Both the position numbers and the translations under genes were made by a program. A stretch of DNA of 64,000 bases from contig NZ_BLZR01000001.1 of assembly GCF_014193895.1 (NCBI RefSeq), positions 1,054,001 to 1,118,000 of the forward strand, given 5' to 3'. A model generated the notes under the pieces. That model was given only the letters and a program-made list of their open reading frames with translations. It had not been told where the DNA came from and did no database searches. The first letter of the stretch is position 1, and each line of letters starts with the position of its first letter. The stretch comes from Clostridium fungisolvens. Its GTDB lineage: Bacteria; Bacillota; Clostridia; Clostridiales; Clostridiaceae. Positions 16,760 through 25,711 of the stretch are shown here, piece by piece.

Positions 16760-18697
16760 TTATCTATCTAATTTAGTTAAAATCAATGATGCGGATACGG
16801 AGTTAATTGAATTTAATATTATTGGGCTTTCTGAGTTGTTAATTAATTCTACTGTTTCTGAAGTAGATAGTGGAATTATAGCCTGACCTACAATAAGGTT
16901 GGTATCAGTAGGGGTAGAATAAACTGTTGTCGAAATTATTTGAGTACCATTAATTCTAAGTGCTATACTTTGAAGATTAACATCTGCAGCTATAACTATA
17001 AATCTAGCTTCATATAATCCTGAAGTCACAATTGATACAAAAGTTGAAATAGGTGTAAATCCAAAACCGTTTTGAACTGCTCCGTTGAAAGCAACTGGAG
17101 AACCTGGATTTACTACTCCGCCTATATTATTGAAGAAATATCCAAAAGCCACTAAGCCTAGACCAGTGGCTCCAGTAGCACCGGTTGATCCGGTAACGCC
17201 AGTAGGGCCGGTGATGCCAGTAGGACCAGTAACGCCAGTAGGACCAGTAGCGCCAGTAGGACCAGTAACGCCAGTTGGACCAGTAATACCAGTAGGACCA
17301 GTTGCTCCAGTAGGGCCAGTAATACCGGTAGGGCCAGTGACACCGGTACGACCAGTAACACCAGTAGGACCAGTGACGCCAGTAGCGCCAGTAGGACCAG
17401 TAGCGCCAGTAGGACCAGTAACACCGGTAGGGCCAGTAACACCAGTAGGACCAGTAACGCCAGTAGGACCGGTAACACCAGTAGGACCAGTAACGCCAGT
17501 AGGGCCAGTAAGACCAGTAATACCGGTAGGACCAGTAACGCCAGTAGGACCAGTAACACCAGTAGGGCCTGTTGCGCCGGTAGGACCAGTAGCGCCAGTA
17601 GGACCAGTAACGCCAGTAGCTCCAGTAGGACCAGTAGCGCCAGTAGGACCAGTGACACCGGTACGACCAGTAACACCAGTAGGACCAGTAACACCAGTAG
17701 CGCCAGTAGGACCAGTAACGCCAGTAGGACCAGTAGCGCCAGTAGGACCAGTAACACCAGTAGGACCAGTAACGCCAGTAGCGCCAGTAGGACCAGTAGC
17801 GCCAGTAGGACCAGTAGCGCCAGTAGGACCAGTAACACCAGTAGGACCAGTAACGCCAGTAGCTCCAGTAGGACCAGTAGCGCCAGTAGGACCAGTAACA
17901 CCAGTAGGACCAGTAACACCAGTAGGACCAGTAACGCCAGTAGCTCCAGTAGGACCAGTAGCGCCAGTAGGACCAGTAGCGCCAGTAGGACCAGTAGCGC
18001 CAGTAGGACCAGTAACACCAGTAGGACCAGTAACGCCGGTAGTGCCAGTAGCGCCAGTAGGACCAGTGACGCCGGTACGGCCAGTAACTCCGGTAGGACC
18101 AGTAACACCGGTAGGACCAGTAACACCAGTAGGACCAGTTGCACCAGTAGGACCTACGATTGGTTGATAAAATATTTTTAGTATAGGTGGATTTGAACTT
18201 TCTTTTGAAGAAAATGCTACTAGAGAATTTGTGACATTTTCACAGCCGCGTATTGTGATTCCGTAATTATCATAAAAACCCAGAGCCCAACCTTTAACTA
18301 AGTCTGTTATGTCTATACCAATATAAGAATATCTGTCAGACACGCTTATTTGCCTGGTATATCCAGTAGACTCGAAGGTAGGAGCATTATTCCAAATTAC
18401 TGAGTTTTCATTGAAATTTTGTGTGTTTCGATATATTGTAATTTCAGAATCTCTAAAAGTACAATCTTTTAAATTGATATCATCAACATATAAGTATAAT
18501 GTTGCTCTTGATATCATTGTTCCAAAAGGGATGTCTGGGTTTAGATTGAACTTTATTAAGGATCTAAATATATTAGAATGGCAATTATGCCTAGTATAAT
18601 TACCAACTAATAAAAATGGTGCTGAAGAAAAGTTTTCGTTGGGATTTAAGCTTGAAACATAAATGTCGTCGGTTGGCAACACATTAATATAAGCCAT
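16760..18697 (-). CDS. BclA-like collagen-repeat spore-surface protein with DNRLRE-type N-terminal domain
   Basis: 645 residues in three parts. Residues 1-180 form a beta-rich domain with SLIKFNLN, ATLYLYV, VIWNNAP and IDITDLVKGWALG blocks, typical of the DNRLRE carbohydrate-binding-like domain. Residues 182-514 are 111 uninterrupted Gly-X-Thr/Y triplets, mostly GPTGVT and GPTGAT, which will form a collagen triple helix and be O-glycosylated at Thr in BclA proteins. Residues 515-645 resemble the TNF/C1q-like BclA C-terminal trimerisation domain (FGYFFNN, GLYEARFIV, VSASLILTKL). An exosporium or spore-coat filament role is inferred, and it lies next to gerK. The start has a GAGGTG site. The repeat DNA is prone to length variation. 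Confidence 0.88.
   Translation of the reverse strand: MAYINVLPTDDIYVSSLNPNENFSSAPFLLVGNYTRHNCHSNIFRSLIKFNLNPDIPFGTMISRATLYLYVDDINLKDCTFRDSEITIYRNTQNFNENSVIWNNAPTFESTGYTRQISVSDRYSYIGIDITDLVKGWALGFYDNYGITIRGCENVTNSLVAFSSKESSNPPILKIFYQPIVGPTGATGPTGVTGPTGVTGPTGVTGRTGVTGPTGATGTTGVTGPTGVTGPTGATGPTGATGPTGATGPTGATGVTGPTGVTGPTGVTGPTGATGPTGATGVTGPTGVTGPTGATGPTGATGPTGATGVTGPTGVTGPTGATGPTGVTGPTGATGVTGPTGVTGRTGVTGPTGATGPTGATGVTGPTGATGPTGATGPTGVTGPTGVTGPTGITGLTGPTGVTGPTGVTGPTGVTGPTGVTGPTGVTGPTGATGPTGATGVTGPTGVTGRTGVTGPTGITGPTGATGPTGITGPTGVTGPTGATGPTGVTGPTGITGPTGVTGSTGATGATGLGLVAFGYFFNNIGGVVNPGSPVAFNGAVQNGFGFTPISTFVSIVTSGLYEARFIVIAADVNLQSIALRINGTQIISTTVYSTPTDTNLIVGQAIIPLSTSETVELINNSESPIILNSINSVSASLILTKLDR
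17156..18154 (-). repeat. Tandem 9/18-bp repeat encoding the collagen stretch
   Basis: About 1 kb of near-identical 9-bp units (GGACCAGTA with ACGCCAGTA, ACACCAGTA or GCGCCAGTA on the + strand). Base composition is far richer in GC than the flanks. Both strands stay open over most of it. Confidence 0.95.
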
Positions 18698-19020
18698 ATT
18701 TTTAAAATCACCTCACTATAGTGATAGTATTAGATAACCACATTTGGCATATTACTATGGATGTACCACTTCGTATTAAAATTTATATTTTTAAATTCTC
18801 TCACCAGAAACCGTGAGAGTTTTAAAAATAGATTTCGTTCGAACTGATATATCTTTAGTAATATAATTATTGAGTAAGTTAATGTAGTGGAATCATAAAA
18901 ACTATAAAACGATAACCGGACATCATGGTTTAATGTATAATTATCTAGTATACAATATGTAATAACAAGGTAAAATGTGTCTAAAAATGCCATAAATAAC
19001 TTATACTAAGGAGTGATATT
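18698..19020. other. Divergent intergenic region holding a palindromic element
   Basis: It separates the BclA-like gene from the SRAP gene. The main content is the family C-related element at 18759-18854; the rest shows no ORF. The SRAP Shine-Dalgarno AAGGAGTG is at its right edge. Confidence 0.5.
18759..18854 (+). repeat. Palindromic dispersed element, family C, variant
   Basis: Begins GGATGTACCACTTCGTATTA and ends GTTCGAACTGATATATCT, with an inner perfect hairpin (CTCTCAC / GTGAGAG). Its left part equals the - strand of the 6661-6714 element and resembles the ends of the 6791 and 9263 copies. Confidence 0.65.
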
Positions 19021-19596
19021 ATGTGTGGTAGATTCTATCTAGAAGAATCTTCTCATAAGGGGCTTAACTTGGATGATAGGATAAGTGTAGAGTACGGAGA
19101 AAAACTTCCATCAAATAAAGCTTTAATTATGACTTATAACGAAAGTAATACTATGAAATGGGGACTTCCATATGATAATAAGCTTGTTATAAATGCCAGA
19201 TCAGAAAGCTTATTTAGTAAAAAGATGTTTTTAGAGCTAATAAAGAGTAAAAGATGTGTTATCCCTGCCAATTGGTTTTATGATTGGAAGAATGGTGTTA
19301 AGTATAAAATAAGCCTTAAAGAAGAACAAATTTTTTATATGGCAGGAATATATGGTAAGTACATAAATAAAGAAAATAAAGTGGAAAATGGATTTGTTAT
19401 AATAACAGCTAGTGCAAATAAAGAAATGAGTGAAATTCACCATAGAATCCCTGTAATGCTTAATGAAGAAGAAAAATATACTTATCTTAATCCAGATAGC
19501 GATATGGGTGATATAAAAGAGTTGTTAAGAGCAGTTAAAGATGGTTCATTGGATATAGTAGCAGATAGTGGTAGTGAACAACTATCGTTATTTTAA
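19021..19596 (+). CDS. SRAP (YedK/HMCES) abasic-site protein
   Basis: 191 residues starting MCGRF. In this family Met1 is removed and Cys2 forms a covalent thiazolidine with abasic sites in single-stranded DNA, shielding them. Further family blocks are MKWGLPY, NARSES, RCVIPANWFYDWK and IHHRIPVML. The conserved FYEW glutamate is Asp88 here (FYDW); the HxR-(M/I)-P histidine (140) is kept. It stands alone, divergent from the BclA-like gene. Family identity is secure; the effect of Glu to Asp is unknown. Confidence 0.92.
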   Translation: MCGRFYLEESSHKGLNLDDRISVEYGEKLPSNKALIMTYNESNTMKWGLPYDNKLVINARSESLFSKKMFLELIKSKRCVIPANWFYDWKNGVKYKISLKEEQIFYMAGIYGKYINKENKVENGFVIITASANKEMSEIHHRIPVMLNEEEKYTYLNPDSDMGDIKELLRAVKDGSLDIVADSGSEQLSLF

Positions 19597-19812
19597 GCTT
19601 AATGTTCGTGATTTTACGAATTTGAGAGAAATACAAAAGTTAATGGAAAAAATATTTAACATACCTGTAATTAAAGTACTGCCTGAAAAATATAATAAAA
19701 ATGTGATATAAATAAAAAAATATAAAATTTCTATTGATTTTTTCTTCGACATGTTATAACATACTTTTGTAAGGTAAATGCGAATAATTAATTAACAATT
19801 TCATATAACGTT

Positions 19813-19886
19813 CACATCGTATATGCTTAATAATATGGATTAAGCGTTTCTACCGGGAGGCCATAAACTACCTGACTACGAATGTG
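19813..19886 (+). ncRNA. Guanine-class purine riboswitch aptamer
   Basis: P1 is CACATCG / CGAATGTG. P2 is CTTAAT / ATTAAG closing the AATATGG loop, and the J2/3 core GTTTCTACC is intact. The L3 side reads CCATAAA and J3/1 is GACTACG. The C at the ligand-reading position of J3/1 predicts guanine rather than adenine binding. P3 is imperfect by eye. It precedes xpt, a classic target. Confidence 0.9.
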
Positions 19887-19938
19887 CAGTTGCTATTAAA
19901 ATTATATATTTATAGTTTTAATATTTTAGTGATTGTAT

Positions 19939-19972
19939 ATTCCTGGGCAGACTATAGCTCAGGAATTTTTTT
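19939..19972 (+). terminator. Guanine riboswitch terminator
   Basis: ATTCCTGGGC / GCTCAGGAAT stem with an 8-nt loop and T7. Confidence 0.88.
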
Positions 19973-19980
19973 GTTGTTAA

Positions 19981-20035
19981 GAAAGGCAGGTACGTAAAGA
20001 AATCACAAATGAAAGTCACATTAGCGATTTTTACT
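19981..20035 (+). repeat. Family A repeat, decayed right-end remnant
   Basis: AAAGGCAGGTACGTAAAG...AGTCACATTAGCGATTTTT matches the right end of family A with many changes. Confidence 0.5.
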
Positions 20036-20128
20036 GAATAGAAAATTATAGGATTTTAATGCTAGCTAAACTTTGAAATTTCAAGTGGTTAAGATGAATT
20101 TTCAGAGAATACAGTAAAAATAAAATTT

Positions 20129-20217
20129 ATTCGCCTGCCAAATTTTCCTCATATGCATTCGGAAAGGCAGATGCGCAAAAAACTCACTGAAGAAAGTCAC
20201 TTCAGAGACTTTTTTAC
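20129..20217 (+). repeat. Family A repeat, right-module copy between riboswitch and xpt
   Basis: TCGCCTGCC...CATATGCATTCGGAAAGGCAGATGCGCAAAAAA, then a CTGAAG / CTTCAG hairpin and CTTTTTT. It shares its GCCTGCCAAATTTTCCTCATAT subtype with the reverse copy at 43201. The hairpin is a potential terminator only 18 nt before xpt. Confidence 0.75.
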
Positions 20218-20234
20218 TTGAAAGGATGTAGATT

Positions 20235-20807
20235 ATGAAACTACTTAAGGAAAAGATTCTAACTGATGGAAGAGCAAGAGGCTCAAATATTTTAAAAGTG
20301 GATAGTTTCTTAAATCATCAATTGGATATAAGATTATTAAATGAAATAGGTAAAGAATTTAGAAGCAGATTTAAGCAAGATAAAGTGGACAAGATAATGA
20401 CAATAGAGGCATCTGGAATTGGTATAGCCAGTATAGCTTCCCAGTATTTTGATTATGTTCCAGTAGTTTTTGCAAAAAAAGCTGAAAGTTTAAATATTGA
20501 CAAAGAAGTTTATGAATCAAAAGTACACTCTTTTACAAAGAATAAAGATTATAACGTTATGGTAGGAAAGCAGTTCTTAAAGGAAGGCGAAAATGTTTTA
20601 ATAATAGATGACTTTCTTGCTAATGGATGCGCAGCCATAGGACTTATAGATATAGTTAAGCAAGCAGGTGCAAACGTAATTGGTGTTGGGATAGTTATTG
20701 AAAAGGGATTTCAGGATGGAAGAAAGAAGATTGAAGAATTAGGATACAAAGTTGAATCTCTTGCAATAATAGAGAAAATGGAAGAGGGAAAAATTTATTT
20801 TAAATAA
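20235..20807 (+). CDS. xpt: Xanthine phosphoribosyltransferase
   Basis: 190 residues. The enzyme converts xanthine and PRPP to XMP in purine salvage. The opening KEKILTDGRARGSNILKVDSFLNHQ and the PRPP loop VLIIDDFLANGCAAIGL (DD then A-N-G) are Xpt signatures. It is controlled by the upstream guanine riboswitch and followed within 45 nt by the BMP-type nucleoside transporter genes, so a purine salvage operon is likely. Confidence 0.95.
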   Translation: MKLLKEKILTDGRARGSNILKVDSFLNHQLDIRLLNEIGKEFRSRFKQDKVDKIMTIEASGIGIASIASQYFDYVPVVFAKKAESLNIDKEVYESKVHSFTKNKDYNVMVGKQFLKEGENVLIIDDFLANGCAAIGLIDIVKQAGANVIGVGIVIEKGFQDGRKKIEELGYKVESLAIIEKMEEGKIYFK

Positions 20808-20852
20808 ATTTACATAGTCTACTTAATTATCAAAGCTTAGGGAGGAAATAAA

Positions 20853-21962
20853 ATGAAAAGATTTTTAAAAATAATGTGTAGTGCAGTAGTTGCTTCATCT
20901 TTACTTCTAGTTGGATGTGCAAGTAAGAGCCAAAATAACAGTAGCACTGATAAAGGTAGCGATAAGAAGCCAGTAGTAGGTTTCCTATACGTTGGACCTG
21001 TTGGAGATGGTGGATTTACATATTCACATGATCAAGGAAGACTTTACTTAGAAAAAGAATTAGGGGTTAAAACAGTAGCAAAAGAATCAGTTAAAGAAGA
21101 TAAAGCTGAAGTTGAAAAAGCTGTTGAAGATATGATAGAACAAGGTGTTACAGTAATATTTGGAACAAGTTTTGGATTCCAAGAAGGTATGCTTTCAGAA
21201 GCAAAGAAGCATCCAGAAGTTAAATTTATGCACTGTTCAGGTTATGAAACAGCTGACAACATGGGTCAATACTTTGGTAAGATTCATGAAATGATGTACT
21301 TAAATGGTATAGTTGCTGGTCTTAAGACAAAGTCTAATACATTAGGTTTCGTTGGAGCATTTCCTATCCCAGAAGTTATAAGAAACATAAATGCATTTAC
21401 ACTTGGTGCACAATCAGTAAACAAAAATGTAAAAGTTAAAGTAAACTGGACTAACACTTGGTATGATCCTGCAAAAGAAAAAGATGCTGCAACAGCTTTA
21501 ATAGATGCAGGTGCTGACGTAATAGCACAACATCAAGATACTGCAGGTCCACAACAAGCAGCAGAAGCAAAAGGTGTATACTCAGTTGGATATAACACAG
21601 ATATGAGCAAGACAGCTCCAAAGGCTAATATGACATCAGCAGTTTGGAACTGGGGTCCTTACTATGTAAAAGTTGTTAAGTCAATAATGGATGGTTCATG
21701 GAAGTCAGGAAAGTATTGGGGAGAATACGCTGACGGAGTAGTTGATTTAGCTCCACTTACAGCTAATGCACCAGAAAATGCTAAAGCAGCAGTAGAAAAA
21801 GCAGAAGCTGATATAAAAGCAGGTAAGGGTATATTTGTAGGACCAATAAATGATCAAAAAGGTGCTGTAAAAGTTGAAGCAGGAAAAACTTTAACTGATG
21901 ATGAAGTTTGGAACATGAACTGGTTTGTTCAAGGAGTAGAAGGAACTATTCCAAATCAATAA
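20853..21962 (+). CDS. BMP-family purine nucleoside-binding lipoprotein
   Basis: 369 residues with a lipoprotein signal (LLLVGC, lipid-anchored Cys22), a Ser/Lys-rich linker, then a periplasmic-type binding fold: VVGFLYVGPVGDGGFTYSHDQG, FGTSFGFQ, GLKTKSNTLGFVGAFPIPEV, ADVIAQHQDTAG and YSVGYNTDM. These match the PnrA/BmpA branch that captures nucleosides for ABC import. It starts after AGGGAGG and is the first gene of the four-gene importer that continues to 25539. Confidence 0.92.
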   Translation: MKRFLKIMCSAVVASSLLLVGCASKSQNNSSTDKGSDKKPVVGFLYVGPVGDGGFTYSHDQGRLYLEKELGVKTVAKESVKEDKAEVEKAVEDMIEQGVTVIFGTSFGFQEGMLSEAKKHPEVKFMHCSGYETADNMGQYFGKIHEMMYLNGIVAGLKTKSNTLGFVGAFPIPEVIRNINAFTLGAQSVNKNVKVKVNWTNTWYDPAKEKDAATALIDAGADVIAQHQDTAGPQQAAEAKGVYSVGYNTDMSKTAPKANMTSAVWNWGPYYVKVVKSIMDGSWKSGKYWGEYADGVVDLAPLTANAPENAKAAVEKAEADIKAGKGIFVGPINDQKGAVKVEAGKTLTDDEVWNMNWFVQGVEGTIPNQ

Positions 21963-22036
21963 TAGACAGTATATAAAATTTTGGATTTGAGCTGAAGAAT
22001 TCTATTCTTCAGTTCTCTTATATTGTGGAGGAAGAT

Positions 22037-23542
22037 ATGAATAAAAAGCCTTTAATTGCATTAAAAGGAATTAGTAAAACTTTCGGAAAAGTGGCTGCAA
22101 ATAAGAATATTCATCTTGATATTTACGGTGGAGAAATTCATGCACTTCTAGGAGAGAATGGAGCAGGTAAAAGTACTCTAATAAGTGTTATATCAGGTGT
22201 ATATATGCCTGATGGAGGAACTATGGAGTGGAACGGAGAAAAAGTAAACTTCACTTCTCCGAAGGAAGCAATGAAATATGGAGTAGGTACTATATATCAG
22301 CACTTTAAACTTGTAGAAGCTATGACTGCAAGAGAAAATATATTACTAGGACAAAAGGGCAAGATTTTTAGAAATGATAATAAAGTAGACAAAGATATAA
22401 AGAATATAATTGAAACTTATACTTTAGATGTAGATTTAGATAAGTATGTTATGGATATGTCTGTAGGGGAAAGACAAAATCTTGAAATATTAAAGGTGCT
22501 ATATAGAGGAGCAAAGCTTTTGATATTAGACGAGCCTACTACTGTGTTTACACCTCAAGAGACGGAAAAACTTTTCAAGATTATGAGAAAAATGAAAGAG
22601 CAAGGGTGTGCTCTAATATTTATCTCTCATAAAATGGATGAAGTAATGGAGATCTGCGATAAGATAACAATACTTAGGAAAGGTGAAACTGTTAAAACCT
22701 TAGATAAAGTTGGTACTAATCCAAAGGAATTAACTGAAGCTATGGTAGGTAGAGCGGTAGACTTATCCATAGAAAAAGTGGAATGTACTAGAGAAGAAAA
22801 ACTACTAACTGTAGATAATCTTGTGGTTTTAAATGAAGAAAAAGCCGAGGCAGTAAAATCAATTTCCTTCGAAATAAAAGCTGGAGAAGTATTTGGAATA
22901 GCTGGAATTGCTGGTTCTGGACAAAAAGAGTTATGTGAGGCTATTGCAGGAATAGCTAGTGTTAAATCAGGTGGTATTGTATTTGAAGGTGAAAATCTAG
23001 TAGGGAAAAACCCAAGAGAATTTGTTAAAAGAGGTATAAGCATGAGTTTTATACCAGAAGATAGACTTGGAATGGGTTTAGTTGGGTCTATGGATATGGT
23101 TGATAACATGCTGTTAAAAACTTATTACTCTGAAAAAGGCTTCTTGATAAATAGAAAACCAGTTGCAGAAAAGGCTAAAGCTTTAAAAGGAACATTAGAT
23201 ATAAAAACACCAAGCATTCATTATCCAATAAAATATCTATCTGGGGGAAACATTCAAAAAATACTTTTAGGTAGAGAACTAAGTTCAAATCCAAAGCTTT
23301 TGATTATGGCTTATCCAGTAAGAGGATTAGATATAAACACGTGCTTTATTATCTATAATCTTATAAATGAAGCTAAATCTAAAGGTACTGCAGTCCTATT
23401 TATAGGTGAAGACTTAGATGTTTTAATGCAGCTTTGCGATAGAATCATGGTAATGTGTGATGGAGCTTCTAGCGGAATAATAAATTCAGAAGATGCTACC
23501 AGAGAAAAACTTGGACTTATGATGGTTGGAGCAGATGAATAG
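22037..23542 (+). CDS. Nucleoside ABC transporter ATPase with two nucleotide-binding domains
   Basis: The start is the ATG at 22037, 5 nt after GGAGGAAG. The 501-residue product has a complete first ATPase domain (Walker A GENGAGKST, signature MSVGERQ, Walker B LLILDEPT). The second domain has a divergent Walker A (GIAGSGQKE), the signature LSGGNIQK and a Walker B region reading LLIMAYPVRGLD, in which the usual Asp-Glu is lost. That is typical of the NupA/YufO and RbsA type, where the second site is catalytically weak. It energises the permeases encoded next. Confidence 0.93.
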   Translation: MNKKPLIALKGISKTFGKVAANKNIHLDIYGGEIHALLGENGAGKSTLISVISGVYMPDGGTMEWNGEKVNFTSPKEAMKYGVGTIYQHFKLVEAMTARENILLGQKGKIFRNDNKVDKDIKNIIETYTLDVDLDKYVMDMSVGERQNLEILKVLYRGAKLLILDEPTTVFTPQETEKLFKIMRKMKEQGCALIFISHKMDEVMEICDKITILRKGETVKTLDKVGTNPKELTEAMVGRAVDLSIEKVECTREEKLLTVDNLVVLNEEKAEAVKSISFEIKAGEVFGIAGIAGSGQKELCEAIAGIASVKSGGIVFEGENLVGKNPREFVKRGISMSFIPEDRLGMGLVGSMDMVDNMLLKTYYSEKGFLINRKPVAEKAKALKGTLDIKTPSIHYPIKYLSGGNIQKILLGRELSSNPKLLIMAYPVRGLDINTCFIIYNLINEAKSKGTAVLFIGEDLDVLMQLCDRIMVMCDGASSGIINSEDATREKLGLMMVGADE

Positions 23543-23560
23543 GAGTAGGAGGGAATAGCT

Positions 23561-24613
23561 TTGGCAAGACTAATAAAAAGAGAAGAGATAAGTAAAACTA
23601 CAAGAATTAAGGTAATGGCAATTGCTATATTATTGGCATTTGTAGTTGCAGGGATATTTTTAGCTATACTTGGTTATGAACCTTTAAGTGTTTTTGGATC
23701 AATGATAAAAGGGTCTTTTGGTTCAATTTATAGAGTTAGACAAACTATTATAAGAGCAATACCTTTAGTCATTGCTTCTATAGGAATTTCAGTGGCATTT
23801 AAAATGCTATTTTGGAATATCGGTGGAGAAGGGCAGATTTTTATGGGAGCTTTAGGAGCTGCACTAGTTGCACTTAACATGCCAAATCTCTCAAAACCAG
23901 TACTACTTTTACTAATGCTAGTAGCTTCAATCGTATTAGGCGGACTATGGGCACTACTATCAGGGATTTTAAAGGTTTATTTTAATACAAATGAAACAAT
24001 AATAACACTAATGCTTAATTATATAGCTTTAAAGTTTATAACATATTTACAGTATGGACCACTTAGAGATAAAAAAGCTATGAATTTTCCTAAGATACCT
24101 AATTTCTCCGATAATGCTATATTGCCTAAATTATTCAACATACATATTGGTTGGATATTTGCAATAATAATTGTTATAGTATTTTATTTTGTTATGAAGC
24201 ATTCAAAACTTGGATATGAGATATCAGTTATAGGGGAAAGTCATAACACTGCAAGATATGCAGGAATAAGTATAAATAAAACTATATTAAAGGCAATATT
24301 TATTAGTGGAGCACTTTGTGGAATTGTTGGATTTATTCAAGCTTCTGCAGTTAGTGGTACACTTTCTACAGAAATCACTGGAGGAGTTGGAAATACAGCA
24401 ATTATAATTGCTTGGTTATCTAATCTTAATTCCATTGTTATTCTAATAGTATCAGTTCTGTTTGCAGCTCTATTAGAAGGTGGTAATTATATACAAACAG
24501 CATTTGGCATACCTAATGCTGCTGCATCAGTGATACAGGCATTGATATTGTTCTTCGTTCTTGGAAGTGACTTGTTTATGCGATATAAAATTTCTTTTAG
24601 GAGGAATGAATAA
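23561..24613 (+). CDS. Nucleoside ABC transporter permease 1
   Basis: 350 residues, about nine membrane helices, NupB/YufP family. Conserved blocks include VRQTIIRAIPLVIASIGISVAFK, FWNIGGEGQIFMGALGAA, NETIITLMLNYIA and GESHNTARYAGISI. The TTG start follows AGGAGGG by 7 nt. It lies 18 nt after the ATPase gene and overlaps the next permease gene by one base. It forms the membrane channel with permease 2. Confidence 0.93.
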   Translation: MARLIKREEISKTTRIKVMAIAILLAFVVAGIFLAILGYEPLSVFGSMIKGSFGSIYRVRQTIIRAIPLVIASIGISVAFKMLFWNIGGEGQIFMGALGAALVALNMPNLSKPVLLLLMLVASIVLGGLWALLSGILKVYFNTNETIITLMLNYIALKFITYLQYGPLRDKKAMNFPKIPNFSDNAILPKLFNIHIGWIFAIIIVIVFYFVMKHSKLGYEISVIGESHNTARYAGISINKTILKAIFISGALCGIVGFIQASAVSGTLSTEITGGVGNTAIIIAWLSNLNSIVILIVSVLFAALLEGGNYIQTAFGIPNAAASVIQALILFFVLGSDLFMRYKISFRRNE

Positions 24614-25539
24614 TGAATGTGATATCATTTTTACATGCTACAATAGTAGCTGGAACTCCTCTGTTATTAGCTACTCTAGGTGAAATACTTACTGAAAAGG
24701 TTGGTAATCTGAACCTAGGTGTAGAAGGAATGATGCTAATGGGAGCTGTAATGGGATTTATAGTAGGTTATAGTACGGGAAATCCATATATGGCACTTTT
24801 AGCTGCAATGATTGCTGGAGGATTAGGTGGTTTTATTTATGGAGTGTTAACTGTAGGATTAAGAGCTAATCAAGTAGTTACCGGGTTAACTTTAACCATA
24901 TTTGGTACAGGACTTTCTAGTCTTTTAGGACAAAAGGTTGTTGGGCAGGTAGTTCCTAATACAATTAAGAACTTTTTTGCTCCGGTAAGTATTCCTGTCC
25001 TTAGTAAGATTCCATATATAGGACCGATACTTTTTACACAAGATGTGTTTGTTTATATATCGTATTTATTAGCAATAATTACTGGTATTTATCTATATAA
25101 CACTAGAGCGGGATTGAATTTAAGAGCTGTTGGAGAAAATGCTGCAGCAGCCGATGCGGTGAGTATTAATGTTAGTCTATATAAGTATATAAACATAACC
25201 ATAGGTGGTGCTTTAGCTGGACTTGGGGGGGCATATCTTTCACTAGTTTATGTTCCTGCATGGCAAGAAAATATAGTTGCAGGTAGAGGATGGATTGCTG
25301 TAGCCCTAGTTATCTTTGCAGCGTGGAATCCTTATAAAGCAATAATAGGTGCATATTTATTTGGTGGATTAGATATAATAGGGTTTAGACTGGGAAAAGT
25401 AGTTATAAACCAATACTTCTTATCAATGCTACCATACTTAGTAACTATCGTAGTTTTAGTATTTGTGTCAGCTAAAAAATCAAAGAAAAATTCTCCTCCT
25501 AAAGGCCTTGGAAATAGTTACTTTAGAGAAGAAAGATAA
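24613..25539 (+). CDS. Nucleoside ABC transporter permease 2
   Basis: 308 residues, about eight membrane helices, NupC/YufQ family, with ILTEKVGNLNLGVEGMMLMGA, ANQVVTGLTLTIFGTGLSS and LRAVGENAAAADAVSINV. The TAATG overlap with permease 1 implies translational coupling. It is the last gene of the xpt-importer group; a new promoter begins 16 nt after the stop. Confidence 0.93.
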   Translation: MNVISFLHATIVAGTPLLLATLGEILTEKVGNLNLGVEGMMLMGAVMGFIVGYSTGNPYMALLAAMIAGGLGGFIYGVLTVGLRANQVVTGLTLTIFGTGLSSLLGQKVVGQVVPNTIKNFFAPVSIPVLSKIPYIGPILFTQDVFVYISYLLAIITGIYLYNTRAGLNLRAVGENAAAADAVSINVSLYKYINITIGGALAGLGGAYLSLVYVPAWQENIVAGRGWIAVALVIFAAWNPYKAIIGAYLFGGLDIIGFRLGKVVINQYFLSMLPYLVTIVVLVFVSAKKSKKNSPPKGLGNSYFREER

Positions 25540-25554
25540 ATAAATATATTTCTA

Positions 25555-25583
25555 TTGATTTTTAATCCTTTGTGTGTTATATT
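25555..25583 (+). promoter_or_regulatory. Promoter of pyrP
   Basis: TTGATT, 17-nt spacer, TATATT. The transcript would begin near 25590, just before the first PyrR loop. Confidence 0.7.
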
Positions 25584-25601
25584 CTACTAGATAACAAAAA
25601 A

Positions 25602-25700
25602 CCTTTAAACCAGTCCAGAGAGGCTGTAAGGAGTAGGATATAATTACAGGAACTTTTATGTGGTTTTATAACTTCTTACAGTAGTAAGAAGTTTTTTTTA
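25602..25700 (+). promoter_or_regulatory. PyrR attenuator 1 with terminator
   Basis: The PyrR-binding loop AGTCCAGAGAGGCT (25612-25625) is closed by CCTT / AAGG. A strong terminator follows: AACTTCTTAC (25670-25679) / GTAAGAAGTT (25684-25693) and T8. AAACCA in the loop's 5' arm can instead pair with TGGTTT at 25661-25666, a plausible antiterminator. PyrR with UMP would hold the loop and let the terminator form. Confidence 0.85.
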
Positions 25701-25711
25701 TTATAATAAGC

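Larger units (their letters stand above)
19597..20234. other. Long xpt leader region with riboswitch and inserted repeats
   Basis: No ORF. In order it holds a probable promoter (TTGATT at 19734 and TATAAC at 19755, gap short at 15 nt), the guanine aptamer, its terminator, a family A remnant (19981-20035), an unassigned stretch around 20040-20100, and a second family A copy with hairpin (20129-20217). The Shine-Dalgarno AAAGGATG of xpt comes last. Confidence 0.6.

Noticed and set aside
17156..18154. CRISPR-like or satellite array
   Set aside because: The 9/18-bp units are in frame and have no spacers. They encode collagen triplets.
17085..18167. A 360-codon + strand frame of Pro-Val repeats (GPVTPV) and a 328-codon Leu-rich - strand frame across the collagen repeat
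   Set aside because: Both are by-products of the 9-bp repeat in the BclA-like gene. Neither has a Shine-Dalgarno or sensible protein composition.
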